Part shown: one piece after another, positions 44,414-53,384 of the stretch
Position numbering within the stretch: the first letter of the stretch is position 1
Layout of the letters: every line of letters starts with the position of its first letter
NCBI GenBank assembly: GCA_963820995.1
Contig: CAWGCL010000004.1
Location: 186,001-250,000, forward strand
Direction of reading: 5' to 3'
Length of the DNA: 64,000 nt
Origin: JAGTVG01 sp963820995
GTDB lineage: Bacteria > Bacteroidota > Bacteroidia > Cytophagales > Cyclobacteriaceae
Notes under the pieces: model-generated
Told to the model about the DNA's origin: nothing
Seen by the model: only the letters and a program-made list of their open reading frames with translations
Databases searched by the model: none
Translations under genes and position numbers: made by a program

Positions 44414-44646
44414 TTAAAATAATTCTAAAAAATATTCCGAATTAGCTTCTGAGAATAAACTCCTTTTTTTCTTAATCAATTTTAATTGATTTATTCCAGG
44501 ACATGAAATTTGACTATCAATATATCCTTTATTTGTTAACTTATCAAACCATTTATTGATCTTGTTTCCTCGATCTTTTTCAGGTCAAAATTGTCTAGCC
44601 TTCCCTGATGCAGTTCTGATAAGAATATATTATAATATGGTCACGT
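44414..44646 (-). pseudogene. Possible small gene remnant with one frame break
   Basis: Two overlapping open frames on the minus strand read 'YNIFLSELHQGRLDNFDLKK' and then 'NKWFDKLTNKGYIDSQ', 'CPGINQLKLIKKKRSLF' and 'SEANSEYFLELF', ending at 44414. They look like one helical, basic small protein of about 75 residues joined by a -1 change near 44555. No start codon is present. I recognise no family. If not a remnant, it is a chance open region between recG and the PurF-like gene. Confidence 0.35.
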
Positions 44647-44674
44647 TTATTCCTTCCGGTCAATTTCTATTATC

Positions 44675-46768
44675 TTAGCTGATACGACTCCAATTGACCA
44701 CATCTTTACGCAAAGCAGCGATATGGTTTTTAATATTTTTATTCTGCTCTTTAATCAGTTCCGGATCATCTTCAAGAACTGCTTTCGCAGATTCCCTTGC
44801 CACTTGAAGTATTTTACCATCTTTTGCAATATCTGCTATAAGTAAATCCAGAACTCCACTTTGTTGTGTCCCCATCAGGTCACCTGGTCCGCGTAGACTT
44901 AGGTCCGTGTTAGCTATTTCAAAACCATTATTCGTTCTGACCATGGTTTCCAATCGAATTTTTGCATCACTACTGAGTTTTTGACTGCACATTAAAATGC
45001 AATAGGACTGTTCTGCACCCCTTCCTACCCGGCCTCGTAATTGGTGGAGTTGCGCCAGTCCGAATCGCTCGGCATTTTCAATCACCATCACGGACGCATT
45101 TGGAACATCAACGCCAACTTCTATAACGGTTGTTGAAACCATGATCTGGGTTTCTTTTTTGATAAACCTTTTCATTTCAAAGTCTTTGTCTGCTGATTTC
45201 ATTTTTCCATGAATAACACTTAACTGGTATTCAGGAAAAGCACGGGAAAGACTTTCATATCCATCCATTAAATGTTTCAGATCCAGTTTTTCGGATTCTT
45301 CGATCAAGGGGTAGACTACATATACCTGTCCTCCTGCTTGTATTTGTTTTCGAATGAAACCAAAAACCTTCAAACGGTTTTCATCAAACTGTAAAACTGT
45401 TTTTATTGGTTTTCGGCCGGCTGGCAACTCATCAATAACAGAAACTTCCAGATCCCCATATAAGGTCATGGCCAGGGTTCTTGGAATTGGAGTTGCAGTC
45501 ATAACAAGCACATGGGGGAGGGTATCTTTATTTTTTTTCCATAGCTTGGCCCGCTGTGCCACACCAAATCGATGTTGCTCATCTACAATGGCAAGGCCCA
45601 GATTTTGAAATTTAACATTGTCTTCAATCAAAGCATGTGTACCTACAATAATGTCAATGTCTCCTGACTCAAGGTCAGCAAGAATCTCTTTGCGAGCGCT
45701 TTTCTTTGTTGATCCAGTCAATATAGCGATTTTCAAATTCAGTTTATCAGCATATTTCTTCAAACCATTATAATGCTGTTCCGCAAGTATTTCAGTAGGT
45801 GCCATCATAACGGTTTGTGCATAGTTTTCAATCGCCAGTAACATGGAAATAAAGGCTACGATGGTTTTGCCGGAGCCAACATCACCTTGTAAAAGCCTAT
45901 TCATCTGATGGCCGGTTTTCATATCAGAGAATATTTCACGAATGACATTTTTTTGTGCATTAGTCAGCTCGAATGGTAGGTGTTGGTGATAAAATTCATT
46001 TAGTAAGGTTGTTTTTGCAAACACCTGTCCCCTGAAACGATTATACCTTGATAATTTTAATTTTAATAATCTGAGTTGTACATAGAAGAACTCCTCAAAC
46101 TTCAATCTGAATTGAGCTGCCGTAAGGACTTTGTTATCAGTTGGGAAATGTATGTTCTTATATGCTATATCCCTTTGCATTAAATTATAATCCTTAATTA
46201 ATTTTTCAGGTAGGGATTCCTTGATGTGGAATTGAGCTTTGGCGATTAGTTCATTCTGTAACTTTGATATTGTCTTGCTGTCAATATACTTCGATTTCAG
46301 TTTCTCAGTAGTTGGATAAACGGGTTGAAGAAATAAACTATCGGTCTTTTTTTCTGCATTTACTTCTAATTCAGGATGACCAATATATAATCTGGAATTA
46401 AAAATGTTTGGTCTGCCAAAAACAATGTATTCAATTTCAGGCTTTAACTTCTTGATAATCCATTTTGCTCCCTGAAACCAGATCAGGTCAATCTCTCCAG
46501 AATCGTCATAAAAGTGCGCAGTAAGCCTTTGTTTATAGGGTTTGCCTGTTAATTCACAACTCCGGATATAACCTTTGATCTGGACATACGGCATGGAGGC
46601 GTTTAATTCCGCGATTTTGTGGATTTGCGTTCTATCTTCGTACCGGAAAGGAAAATGTTGAATAAGGTCACCAAATGTATAAATATTCAGTTCTTTGTTC
46701 AGAAGTCCTGCCCTTTGCGGGCCTACCCCTTTGAGAAATTCGATTTTGGTTTCGAAAAAGCCAGCCAT
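44675..46768 (-). CDS. recG: ATP-dependent DNA helicase RecG
   Basis: RecG drives branch migration and fork regression. The 697 residues have the N-terminal wedge OB fold ('VQIKGYIRSCELTGKPYKQR'), helicase motifs 'LLQGDVGSGKTIVAFIS' (I), 'MAPTEILAEQH' (Ia), 'IVGTHALIED', 'AIVDEQHRFGVAQR' (II), 'MTATPIPRTLAM' (III), 'STTVIEVGVDVPNA' (V) and 'QLHQLRGRVGRG' (VI), and the TRG-type tail 'DLSLRGPGDLMGTQQSG'. It lies 24 bp after gldD on the same strand. Confidence 0.96.
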   Translation of the reverse strand: MAGFFETKIEFLKGVGPQRAGLLNKELNIYTFGDLIQHFPFRYEDRTQIHKIAELNASMPYVQIKGYIRSCELTGKPYKQRLTAHFYDDSGEIDLIWFQGAKWIIKKLKPEIEYIVFGRPNIFNSRLYIGHPELEVNAEKKTDSLFLQPVYPTTEKLKSKYIDSKTISKLQNELIAKAQFHIKESLPEKLIKDYNLMQRDIAYKNIHFPTDNKVLTAAQFRLKFEEFFYVQLRLLKLKLSRYNRFRGQVFAKTTLLNEFYHQHLPFELTNAQKNVIREIFSDMKTGHQMNRLLQGDVGSGKTIVAFISMLLAIENYAQTVMMAPTEILAEQHYNGLKKYADKLNLKIAILTGSTKKSARKEILADLESGDIDIIVGTHALIEDNVKFQNLGLAIVDEQHRFGVAQRAKLWKKNKDTLPHVLVMTATPIPRTLAMTLYGDLEVSVIDELPAGRKPIKTVLQFDENRLKVFGFIRKQIQAGGQVYVVYPLIEESEKLDLKHLMDGYESLSRAFPEYQLSVIHGKMKSADKDFEMKRFIKKETQIMVSTTVIEVGVDVPNASVMVIENAERFGLAQLHQLRGRVGRGAEQSYCILMCSQKLSSDAKIRLETMVRTNNGFEIANTDLSLRGPGDLMGTQQSGVLDLLIADIAKDGKILQVARESAKAVLEDDPELIKEQNKNIKNHIAALRKDVVNWSRIS

Positions 46769-46792
46769 AATTACCCGGTAAATGCAAAATAG

Positions 46793-47455
46793 TTAATTAT
46801 TTCTCCATTGCAAGGTATTGAGAAGGTGAATTATGTCATTCTTTATATATTGGATGGCCGGGGCGAGTGAATCATTTTGGGTCGCTGTTCTGAAATATAA
46901 GGCACCTCTCATAAAATGTTTTAAAGAATCGGTCGTCATGAACTGAATTTGACTTGGCACTTCACCACTTATTTCAGCAATCGAGGCAGTATGGCCATTT
47001 TTGGTCAGCATAATGATTTCATCAATAGCATATGCCTTGATCTGATGTTGGGAGGTTAGTTTATATGCATCACTCAAATATTCTTTCATTAATTCTTGCT
47101 TTCCATATATTGGTTTGTAAGTGATCTGGATATCTGCAAGTAGTGTATCATAAACGAGGTCGATCCAAAATCGTTCTTCAGTGATATCAGATTTGTCTTT
47201 ATATTGTTCTTTTACCTTGTTCATGAAAGTCCACGTCGTATCTGTATTCAGTCGGGCAAGCTTTGAAATCTCGAAATAGTAAGGCAAAGTATCAGGGATC
47301 CCTACATATTCATGATCGGGCAATTCGATTCTGTTATAACCTTTTGGCTTTGGCATGTAATCAGAAGAACAGCTGATCAGGAAAAGAAAAATTATGATAT
47401 TGAATTTTTTCAAGCCAGATATAGTTTCATTAAGACGTTGAACTTGATTTATCAA
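46793..47455 (-). CDS. gldD: Gliding motility lipoprotein GldD
   Basis: GldD is a lipoprotein needed for gliding and type IX secretion in flavobacteria. After a signal with lipobox 'FLFLISCSSD' comes the family start 'MPKPKGYNRIELPDHEYVGI' and the conserved 'LDTL'-like and 'FRTATQNDSLAPAIQYIKND' parts near the C-terminus. The 220-residue length is right. It overlaps the 3' end of gldE by 26 bp, the same gldE-gldD order as in Flavobacterium. The start has no in-frame alternative after the gldE stop that keeps the signal peptide. Confidence 0.92.
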   Translation of the reverse strand: MINQVQRLNETISGLKKFNIIIFLFLISCSSDYMPKPKGYNRIELPDHEYVGIPDTLPYYFEISKLARLNTDTTWTFMNKVKEQYKDKSDITEERFWIDLVYDTLLADIQITYKPIYGKQELMKEYLSDAYKLTSQHQIKAYAIDEIIMLTKNGHTASIAEISGEVPSQIQFMTTDSLKHFMRGALYFRTATQNDSLAPAIQYIKNDIIHLLNTLQWRNN

Positions 47456-48758
47456 AGATCCGGATCCTCTTTATACGCCTGTTGTCTACTGCTACCACTG
47501 TAAATACGAGTTCGCCATATTCTATTTTTTCTCCTAATCGTGGTATTTTTGAACTTAATTCCAGGATTAATCCTGCAAGTGATTCACTCTCCCCTTTTAC
47601 ATTATCAAATATAGACGGATCTTTTCCAATTACCTTGCAGAAATCATTTAAAGAAGTTCTTCCCTCAAACACATAGGTGTTTTCATCAAGTTTATTATAG
47701 GCGATCTCATCTGCATCAAATTCGTCCCTGATCTCGCCAACTATTTCTTCGATAATATCTTCTAATGTTATTAATCCGGAAGTGCCTCCATATTCGTCAA
47801 CGACAATAGATATATGGACCCTTCTCTCTTGAAAATCTTTAAGCAGGCTGTCAATTTTCTTGTTTTCAGGTACAAAGTACCCAGGCCTAAGTAGAGGCTG
47901 CCACTTAAAATTCTCATCCCTGTCAACATATGGAAGCAGGTCCTTGATATACAGTATGCCTTCGATTTTATCTATTGTCTCTCTGAAAACAGGAATTCTG
48001 GAAAATCCACACTTATTAATTTTGTCCATTAAATCGTGGAAATCCAAATCAAAATCAAATGCTGTAATATCCAACCTGGATTTCATAACCTGTTTAACAG
48101 ATAAGGTTCCGAAGTTTACAATGCCTTTCAATATTTCCTTTTCTTCTTCAGTGGCTTGACCATTTGCAGTTATTTCAAGAGCCTTATGGATCTCTTCCTT
48201 GGAAATATCATAATTTCTGGTTTCAATTCTTTTTTCAACCACCTTACTGAAAGAAAGGAGTGCCCATGAAAGTGGGCTGAATAATGATTCGGCCATATGC
48301 ATCAATCGGGAAGTCATTTTTGCAAAAACTTCATTATTCGAATTAGCATATACCTTTGGGATGATCTCTCCAAAAAACACTATGGCAAATGTTGTGATAA
48401 AAGTGAGTGAGATAATGACTACTCCTGTAAGGGTAGTAGTTCCAAAAATCCTCCAGGTGACAAATGTTGCAAGAGTAACAATACCAACATTTATAAAATT
48501 ATTAAATATAAGAATTGTCGCAAGCAACTTTTGAGGATTCTTTATAAGTTGATAAATCCTGTTATCTCCTTTCGAATTGCTATTCCTAAATGTATTTATC
48601 TGGTTTTTCGATAAAGAAAAAAAGGCTACTTCCGATCCTGAAACAAGTGCGGATAAAATCAATAATATAATTAATATTATACCACTTATAATATAAAATG
48701 GCAGCAAATTACTGGATAATAAAATAAAAAGATGACAACAATGATATGGATCGTCCAA
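47430..48758 (-). CDS. gldE: Gliding motility-associated protein GldE (CNNM/CorC-type)
   Basis: The protein has a DUF21 membrane domain (helices at about 12-35, 80-100 and 105-130, with 'LSALVSGSEVAFFSLSKNQI'), two CBS domains ('VKQVMKSRLDITAFD' and 'GFSRIPVFRETIDKIEGILY'; 'HISIVVDEYGGTSGLITLEDIIEEIVGEI', split) and a CorC_HlyC C-terminal domain. In flavobacteria gldE helps gldD function. It lies 17 bp after ssb. The first 20 residues of the frame are Cys/His-rich and may be upstream of the true start. Confidence 0.92.
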   Translation of the reverse strand: MDDPYHCCHLFILLSSNLLPFYIISGIILIILLILSALVSGSEVAFFSLSKNQINTFRNSNSKGDNRIYQLIKNPQKLLATILIFNNFINVGIVTLATFVTWRIFGTTTLTGVVIISLTFITTFAIVFFGEIIPKVYANSNNEVFAKMTSRLMHMAESLFSPLSWALLSFSKVVEKRIETRNYDISKEEIHKALEITANGQATEEEKEILKGIVNFGTLSVKQVMKSRLDITAFDFDLDFHDLMDKINKCGFSRIPVFRETIDKIEGILYIKDLLPYVDRDENFKWQPLLRPGYFVPENKKIDSLLKDFQERRVHISIVVDEYGGTSGLITLEDIIEEIVGEIRDEFDADEIAYNKLDENTYVFEGRTSLNDFCKVIGKDPSIFDNVKGESESLAGLILELSSKIPRLGEKIEYGELVFTVVAVDNRRIKRIRIFDKSSSTS

Positions 48759-48775
48759 TGCCGTACGTTTATTTT

Positions 48776-49210
48776 CTAAAATGGAAGATCATCAGTTTCC
48801 TCCGGGAGATCAACCGGGTTTGCAGGAGGCGCAGTTGATTGATTTGATGGTTCATAACTAGCCTCATTAGTTGTTGACCTGCCTCCAAGCATATTCATAT
48901 TTTGGCCGACAACTTCTGTACTATATTTTGTAATCCCATCTTTATCCTGATAGGAACGCGTTTGTAATTTACCTTCTATATATACCTGATTCCCTTTTCT
49001 TAGATATTTTTCGGCAATTTCAGCCAATCCTCTCCATAAGACTATATTATGCCATTCAGTCTGATCAACACGTTGTCCTGTATTCCTGTCATTATAAGAC
49101 TCTGTTGTTGCTACTGAAAACCTGGCAACTTTCACACCACTTTCAAGTGTTCTGATTTCAGGATCCTTTCCTAAATTTCCAACTAAAATAACCTTGTTTA
49201 CGCCTGCCAT
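48776..49210 (-). CDS. ssb: Single-stranded DNA-binding protein
   Basis: The 144-residue protein has the OB fold ('MAGVNKVILVGNLGKDPEIR', 'WHNIVLWRGLAEIAEKYLRKG', 'VYIEGKLQTRSY'), a Gly/Asn/Ser-rich linker and the acidic tip 'DDLPF' that binds partner repair proteins. RecG, encoded in the same cluster, is one of the known partners of SSB tips. It lies between mutY (47 bp) and gldE (17 bp). Confidence 0.95.
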   Translation of the reverse strand: MAGVNKVILVGNLGKDPEIRTLESGVKVARFSVATTESYNDRNTGQRVDQTEWHNIVLWRGLAEIAEKYLRKGNQVYIEGKLQTRSYQDKDGITKYSTEVVGQNMNMLGGRSTTNEASYEPSNQSTAPPANPVDLPEETDDLPF

Positions 49211-49257
49211 AATTATTAAAATTTTACTGGTTGAACATAAATTAAAATCAAAAATAA

Positions 49258-50334
49258 TTAAAATATTTCTTCCTTCAAATATTTATCAATCAATACGGGT
49301 TTTGGCAAGTTTTCAATCTGATCGAAATTATAGAAATTAGCATTTTCAGTTGGTTTTAATTTCATAGTATTGAATGGGATAGTTGAATCAATATAATAGA
49401 AAGTTGCATGAATGATCTGATGTGTTAATACATGTTTATATTCCTTTATATGATGGATCTGCCATTCATCTTCCTTAATAATATCCAATTCTTTCAGGAA
49501 CGCCATAGCATTTGATATTTTACTATCTGACTCTATAAGCTGAAAATCATACAAACCTTTCCAGATGTCATTTTTCACTCTTTGATTCATATATAAAATC
49601 CTATCATTAGCTAGAACCAGATAGTTGAAATAGCGGATCCTCTTTTTCTTTTTTGGAGATTTTACAGGACGTTCCTGCTGGTTTTTCATAGAATATGATT
49701 CGCAGGATAGATTTAACATACAGGTTTCACACTTGGGATTTTTGGGCAGACAATGAAGGGCGCCAAACTCCATAATGGCCTGATTGAAATCGCCTGGAAA
49801 TTCATCAGATATCAACGCCTTTGCAATATGTAAAAAATCTTTTTTCCCTTTTGCTGAATTGATATCACTATTTATATTGAATAATCTGGACAATACCCTG
49901 TATACATTTCCATCAAGCACGGGAATGGGCTCCTTAAAACAGATTGAAGCAATAGCTGCAGCTGTATAAGGACCGATACCCGGTAATTTTATAAGTTCTG
50001 TATATGATTCAGGAAAGATTGCCTCGTAATCAGATACAATATTTTTTGCACATTTATGTAAATTTCTGGCCCTGGAATAATACCCCAATCCTTGCCATTC
50101 CAATAGTACTTCTTTTTCACTCGCATTCGCCAGGTCAACAACAGATGGAAACTTTTTTAAAAAGTTTATATAGTAAGGCAGTCCTTGTGAAACCCTGGTT
50201 TGCTGAAGCATAATCTCAGATAGCCAGATTTTATATGGATCACTAGTTTGCCTCCAGGGTAGTTCTCTGCGATAGTCAGAGTACCACTTCAATATTGCCT
50301 TGGTATATTGTGTTAATTTCAATGCAATCTCCAA
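49258..50334 (-). CDS. mutY: A/G-specific adenine glycosylase MutY
   Basis: MutY removes A mispaired with 8-oxoG. It has 'ELPWRQTSDPYKIWLSEIMLQQTRV' (split; includes the catalytic Glu), the helix-hairpin-helix 'LIKLPGIGPYTAAAIASI', the catalytic Asp region 'VLDGNVYRVLSRLF', and the Fe-S cysteines in 'CETCMLNLSCESY'. The C-terminal NUDT-like 8-oxoG domain begins near residue 230. The 358 residues are full length. It heads the mutY-ssb-gldE-gldD-recG run, and is divergent from the HU gene. Confidence 0.95.
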   Translation of the reverse strand: MEIALKLTQYTKAILKWYSDYRRELPWRQTSDPYKIWLSEIMLQQTRVSQGLPYYINFLKKFPSVVDLANASEKEVLLEWQGLGYYSRARNLHKCAKNIVSDYEAIFPESYTELIKLPGIGPYTAAAIASICFKEPIPVLDGNVYRVLSRLFNINSDINSAKGKKDFLHIAKALISDEFPGDFNQAIMEFGALHCLPKNPKCETCMLNLSCESYSMKNQQERPVKSPKKKKRIRYFNYLVLANDRILYMNQRVKNDIWKGLYDFQLIESDSKISNAMAFLKELDIIKEDEWQIHHIKEYKHVLTHQIIHATFYYIDSTIPFNTMKLKPTENANFYNFDQIENLPKPVLIDKYLKEEIF

Positions 50335-50407
50335 TCTGATTCAATTGTAAAAATACATATCTCTCAATTTTGTTTGTAATTTATTTCCATTATAGGTCTC
50401 GAGGATA

Positions 50408-50433
50408 TATTTTTGTGCACCAAAATATTTGGT
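50408..50433 (+). promoter_or_regulatory. Promoter -7 element and inverted repeat before the HU gene
   Basis: TATTTTTG (50408-50415) fits TAnnTTTG. Four bases on, ACCAAAATATTTGGT (50419-50433) is an inverted repeat with 6-bp arms around ATA, at or just past the transcription start. It may be an operator, possibly for autoregulation by the HU protein or for the divergent mutY. Confidence 0.4.
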
Positions 50434-50471
50434 TATTAAGTATTTACAGATTTTTATAAACTATTAGGATC

Positions 50472-50771
50472 GTGACAAAAGCTGAGATTATTTCGAAAAT
50501 TTCTGACCAGACAGGTATTGATAAAGCAGATGTTCAGGTAACTGTGGAGGCACTTTTTAGTGTTGTTAAACAATCAATGGCTGAAGGAGAAAATATATAT
50601 GTAAGAGGATTTGGAAGTTTCGTTAATAAAAAGAGAGCCAAAAAAGTGGCCAGAAATATTTCTAAAAACACTGCCATTATTATTGATGAACATTTTGTTC
50701 CGAGTTTCAAACCTTCCAAAGTTTTTATCGAGAAAATAAAAAGTAGCGATAAAGTTAAAAGTAGTAATTAA
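50472..50771 (+). CDS. HU/IHF-family DNA-binding protein
   Basis: The 99-residue protein is a normal HU/IHF fold: 'MTKAEIISKISDQTGIDKADV', cut at the second helix, the saddle 'IYVRGFGSFVNKKRAKKVARN', and 'VPSFKPSKVFIEKIK'. The start is GTG at 50472. It bends DNA and helps organise the nucleoid. A basic and Ser-rich short tail ends the protein. It is followed by the TPR gene after 33 bp. Confidence 0.92.
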   Translation: MTKAEIISKISDQTGIDKADVQVTVEALFSVVKQSMAEGENIYVRGFGSFVNKKRAKKVARNISKNTAIIIDEHFVPSFKPSKVFIEKIKSSDKVKSSN

Positions 50772-50804
50772 TAAATCCTTCGCTTAATTTGGATTTGAGG
50801 GGAT

Positions 50805-51638
50805 ATGCAAAAGCATAGGATTGTACTCATAATATCATCATTGGTTTTGATCATTGTTTTATACTTTCTACCGAGAATAGTAGTGGACAATGAAAAGGAC
50901 AAGGACATAGGGAGCACATCAAATCAGAATGAGCAGGATGAGGTAGGGATTGAGACCGATATCATGGATCTGCATTCTTCTGAGATTACTGATCAAGACA
51001 ATGCAAAGATCAGTAACCTGAAGGCTGAGATGAACAATGAGGGATCTGACCATCTTAAATTAGCAGATTCATTATCGGGGATATATTTAACTTACAATCA
51101 ATTTGACAGTGCGGCAAAGTACTTTGAAATAATTGCTGAAATAAATCCTGGACCCGAAGAATTTGAGAAAGCCGGGAATGCCTATTATGATGCACTGGGT
51201 TTCGCTATGGAAAAGGAGAAAGCAAATATTTATAGTGAAAAAGCAAGATATTATTACGAACTGTTATTAAAAGATGAACCATCGCGACTGGATATTAAGA
51301 ATAAATTGGCAATGACCTATATCTCTTCCGCCAATCCTATGCAGGGTATTACATTGCTCAGGGAGATCTTAGAGTCAGATCCAGAGAATGAAAATGGGCT
51401 TTTCAATATGGGAATTTTGGCTATTCAGTCAGGACAATACGAAAGAGCTAGTGAAAGATTCAAAAATCTAGTATCTTTGTACCCTCAAAATCTGCAGGGT
51501 CAGTTCTATCTTGGATTATGTTATTTTGAATTAGGAGAACAAGATAGTGCAAGGAGACAATTTGAACTGGTGAAAAGCATGGAGAATGATCCGGCAGTTT
51601 TGGCAACTATAGATGGTTATCTTAAAGAGCTGAACTAA
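50805..51638 (+). CDS. Membrane-anchored TPR-repeat protein
   Basis: A single hydrophobic segment (about residues 5-22) anchors the protein, followed by a charged linker and at least four tetratricopeptide repeats from about residue 75 ('LADSLSGIYLTYNQFDSAAKYF', split over two helices; 'NGLFNMGILAIQSGQYERA'; 'LQGQFYLGLCYFELGEQDSA'). TPRs bind partner proteins; no partner can be named. It lies between the HU and the small ribosomal-type genes, an arrangement I recall from other Bacteroidota. Confidence 0.85.
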   Translation: MQKHRIVLIISSLVLIIVLYFLPRIVVDNEKDKDIGSTSNQNEQDEVGIETDIMDLHSSEITDQDNAKISNLKAEMNNEGSDHLKLADSLSGIYLTYNQFDSAAKYFEIIAEINPGPEEFEKAGNAYYDALGFAMEKEKANIYSEKARYYYELLLKDEPSRLDIKNKLAMTYISSANPMQGITLLREILESDPENENGLFNMGILAIQSGQYERASERFKNLVSLYPQNLQGQFYLGLCYFELGEQDSARRQFELVKSMENDPAVLATIDGYLKELN

Positions 51639-51670
51639 CAGAATTATTTATATATTAAAAATATTTATTT

Positions 51671-51760
51671 ATGCCTTGCGGTAAAAAAAGAAAGCGACAT
51701 AAAATAGCGACGCACAAAAGAAAGAAGCGTCTAAGAAAAAACAGACATAAGAAGAAATAA
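51671..51760 (+). CDS. 29-residue AURKAIP1/COX24-type (mS38/bS22-like) ribosomal peptide
   Basis: An ATG at 51671 opens 29 codons of an extremely basic peptide: 'MPCGKKRKRHKIATHKRKKR' and then 'LRKNRHKKK'. This matches the AURKAIP1/COX24 domain seen as a tiny protein in Bacteroidota and, as mS38, in mitochondrial ribosomes (bS22 in mycobacteria). It most likely binds the small ribosomal subunit. It is easily missed because it is so short. It lies between the TPR gene and rng, and its neighbours are RNA-related. Confidence 0.85.
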   Translation: MPCGKKRKRHKIATHKRKKRLRKNRHKKK

Positions 51761-51818
51761 TTAAATTAGATCTTCTTCGATATCATATTTAATAAGGGAC
51801 ATAAATATTGACAATACC

Positions 51819-53375
51819 TTGAATAATAATTTAATCGTTAATGCAACGCAACAAGGATGTCGGATAGCCCTGGTAAAAAATAAGGATCTTGTAGAATTTC
51901 ATTACGAAGAAGAATCTAGACGATTTAAAGTAGGAGATATTTATCTGGGAATTGTAAAAAAAGTAGTTCCTGGTTTAAATGCAGCATTTATTGATATAGG
52001 ATTTGATAAAGATGCATTCCTGCATTATCTGGATCTGGGTCCACAGGTAAGTTCATTAAAAAAGTTTACACATTTTACACTTACACGGAAAAACACTTCT
52101 TCAAAACTGACTCAATTCAGGCTAGAACCTGATATTGAAAAAACAGGCAAGATCACTCAGGTTTTAACAAAAAACCAACAGGTCTTAGTACAAGTTGTAA
52201 AAGAACCGATCTCCACAAAGGGGCCGAGACTTTCATGTGAAATTTCTCTGGCTGGAAGGTATCTTGTGCTTGTACCCTTCTCAAATTCAGTAAGCATTTC
52301 CAAAAAGATCGCCAATGCTGATGAGCGGAACCGGCTTTCCAGGCTGATCAATAGTATCAAGCCTAAAAATTTTGGTTTAATTATCCGAACTGTGGCTGAG
52401 GGCAGAGATGTTGCTGAGCTTGATAGTGATCTTAACAACCTGATGAAAGTCTGGACGGAAGGGGTCAAGATCCTGAAACATGCCAGGCCAAAAGCAAAAA
52501 TAATTGGGGAGATGGGCAGAGTCTCTTCCCTTCTCAGGGATATGCTCAACGAATCCTTTGATTCTATCAATGTGGATAGTAAACCCATCTATGATGAGGT
52601 TAAATCATATATTAAACAAATCGCGCCTGATAAAGAGAAAATTCTCAAACAGTATAATGGTAAAACGAAGATCTTTGAGCAGTTTGGAATTGAAAGGCAA
52701 TTAAAGACTCTATTTGGACCTACAGTAAGCCTTCCCGGGGGAGGATATATTGTTATTGATCATACAGAAGCATTGCATGTGATTGATGTGAATAGTGGAA
52801 ATAAATCTAATTCTGAAAAGAATCAGGAAACCACGGCATTAAATGTAAACATGGAAGCAGCGAAAGAGATTGCCAGACAACTTCGGTTGCGGGATATGGG
52901 TGGAATTATTGTAATCGATTATATCGATATGCGAAATGCTGAAAACAAGAAAAAATTATTTTCAGCAATGAAAGAGGAAATGAAACTCGATCGTTCGAAA
53001 TTCACGATTTTGCCTTTGTCGAAGTTTGGTCTAATGCAAATAACAAGGCAGCGTGTTAGACCTGAACTAAGTATGCCTGTACAAGAGAGCTGTCCTGCTT
53101 GCAATGGGACCGGAAAAGTTTCAGCAACTATTCTTGTTTCAGATAATATTGAAAAAAATCTGGATTTTATTCTATCTAAGCAAAATGAGAAAAAGTTGAC
53201 GTTAGCTGTTCATCCTTATCTTTTCGCTTATTTCAAGCAAGGATTCTTTTCTATTAGAATGAAATGGTTTTACAAATATCATAAATGGGTGAACCTGGAG
53301 ATGGACACATCACTTGGAATCGCAGATTTCAGAATTCTGAATGGGATGGGTGAGGAAATTGAGATTGTATCATAA
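51819..53375 (+). CDS. rng: Ribonuclease G/E
   Basis: The enzyme processes rRNA ends and mRNA. It has an N-terminal S1 domain ('FKVGDIYLGIVKKVVPGLNAAFIDIG', split), the RNase H-like part, the catalytic 'HVIDVNSGN' and 'GGIIVIDYIDM' with the two metal-binding Asp, and the zinc-link 'CPACNGTGKV'. The 518 residues are RNase G size, without the scaffold tail of RNase E. The start is TTG at 51819 ('LNNNLIVNATQQGCRIALVK' in literal reading), which matches family N-termini. It ends 9 bp before prfA. Confidence 0.95.
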   Translation: MNNNLIVNATQQGCRIALVKNKDLVEFHYEEESRRFKVGDIYLGIVKKVVPGLNAAFIDIGFDKDAFLHYLDLGPQVSSLKKFTHFTLTRKNTSSKLTQFRLEPDIEKTGKITQVLTKNQQVLVQVVKEPISTKGPRLSCEISLAGRYLVLVPFSNSVSISKKIANADERNRLSRLINSIKPKNFGLIIRTVAEGRDVAELDSDLNNLMKVWTEGVKILKHARPKAKIIGEMGRVSSLLRDMLNESFDSINVDSKPIYDEVKSYIKQIAPDKEKILKQYNGKTKIFEQFGIERQLKTLFGPTVSLPGGGYIVIDHTEALHVIDVNSGNKSNSEKNQETTALNVNMEAAKEIARQLRLRDMGGIIVIDYIDMRNAENKKKLFSAMKEEMKLDRSKFTILPLSKFGLMQITRQRVRPELSMPVQESCPACNGTGKVSATILVSDNIEKNLDFILSKQNEKKLTLAVHPYLFAYFKQGFFSIRMKWFYKYHKWVNLEMDTSLGIADFRILNGMGEEIEIVS

Positions 53376-53384
53376 TTCCAGGAC

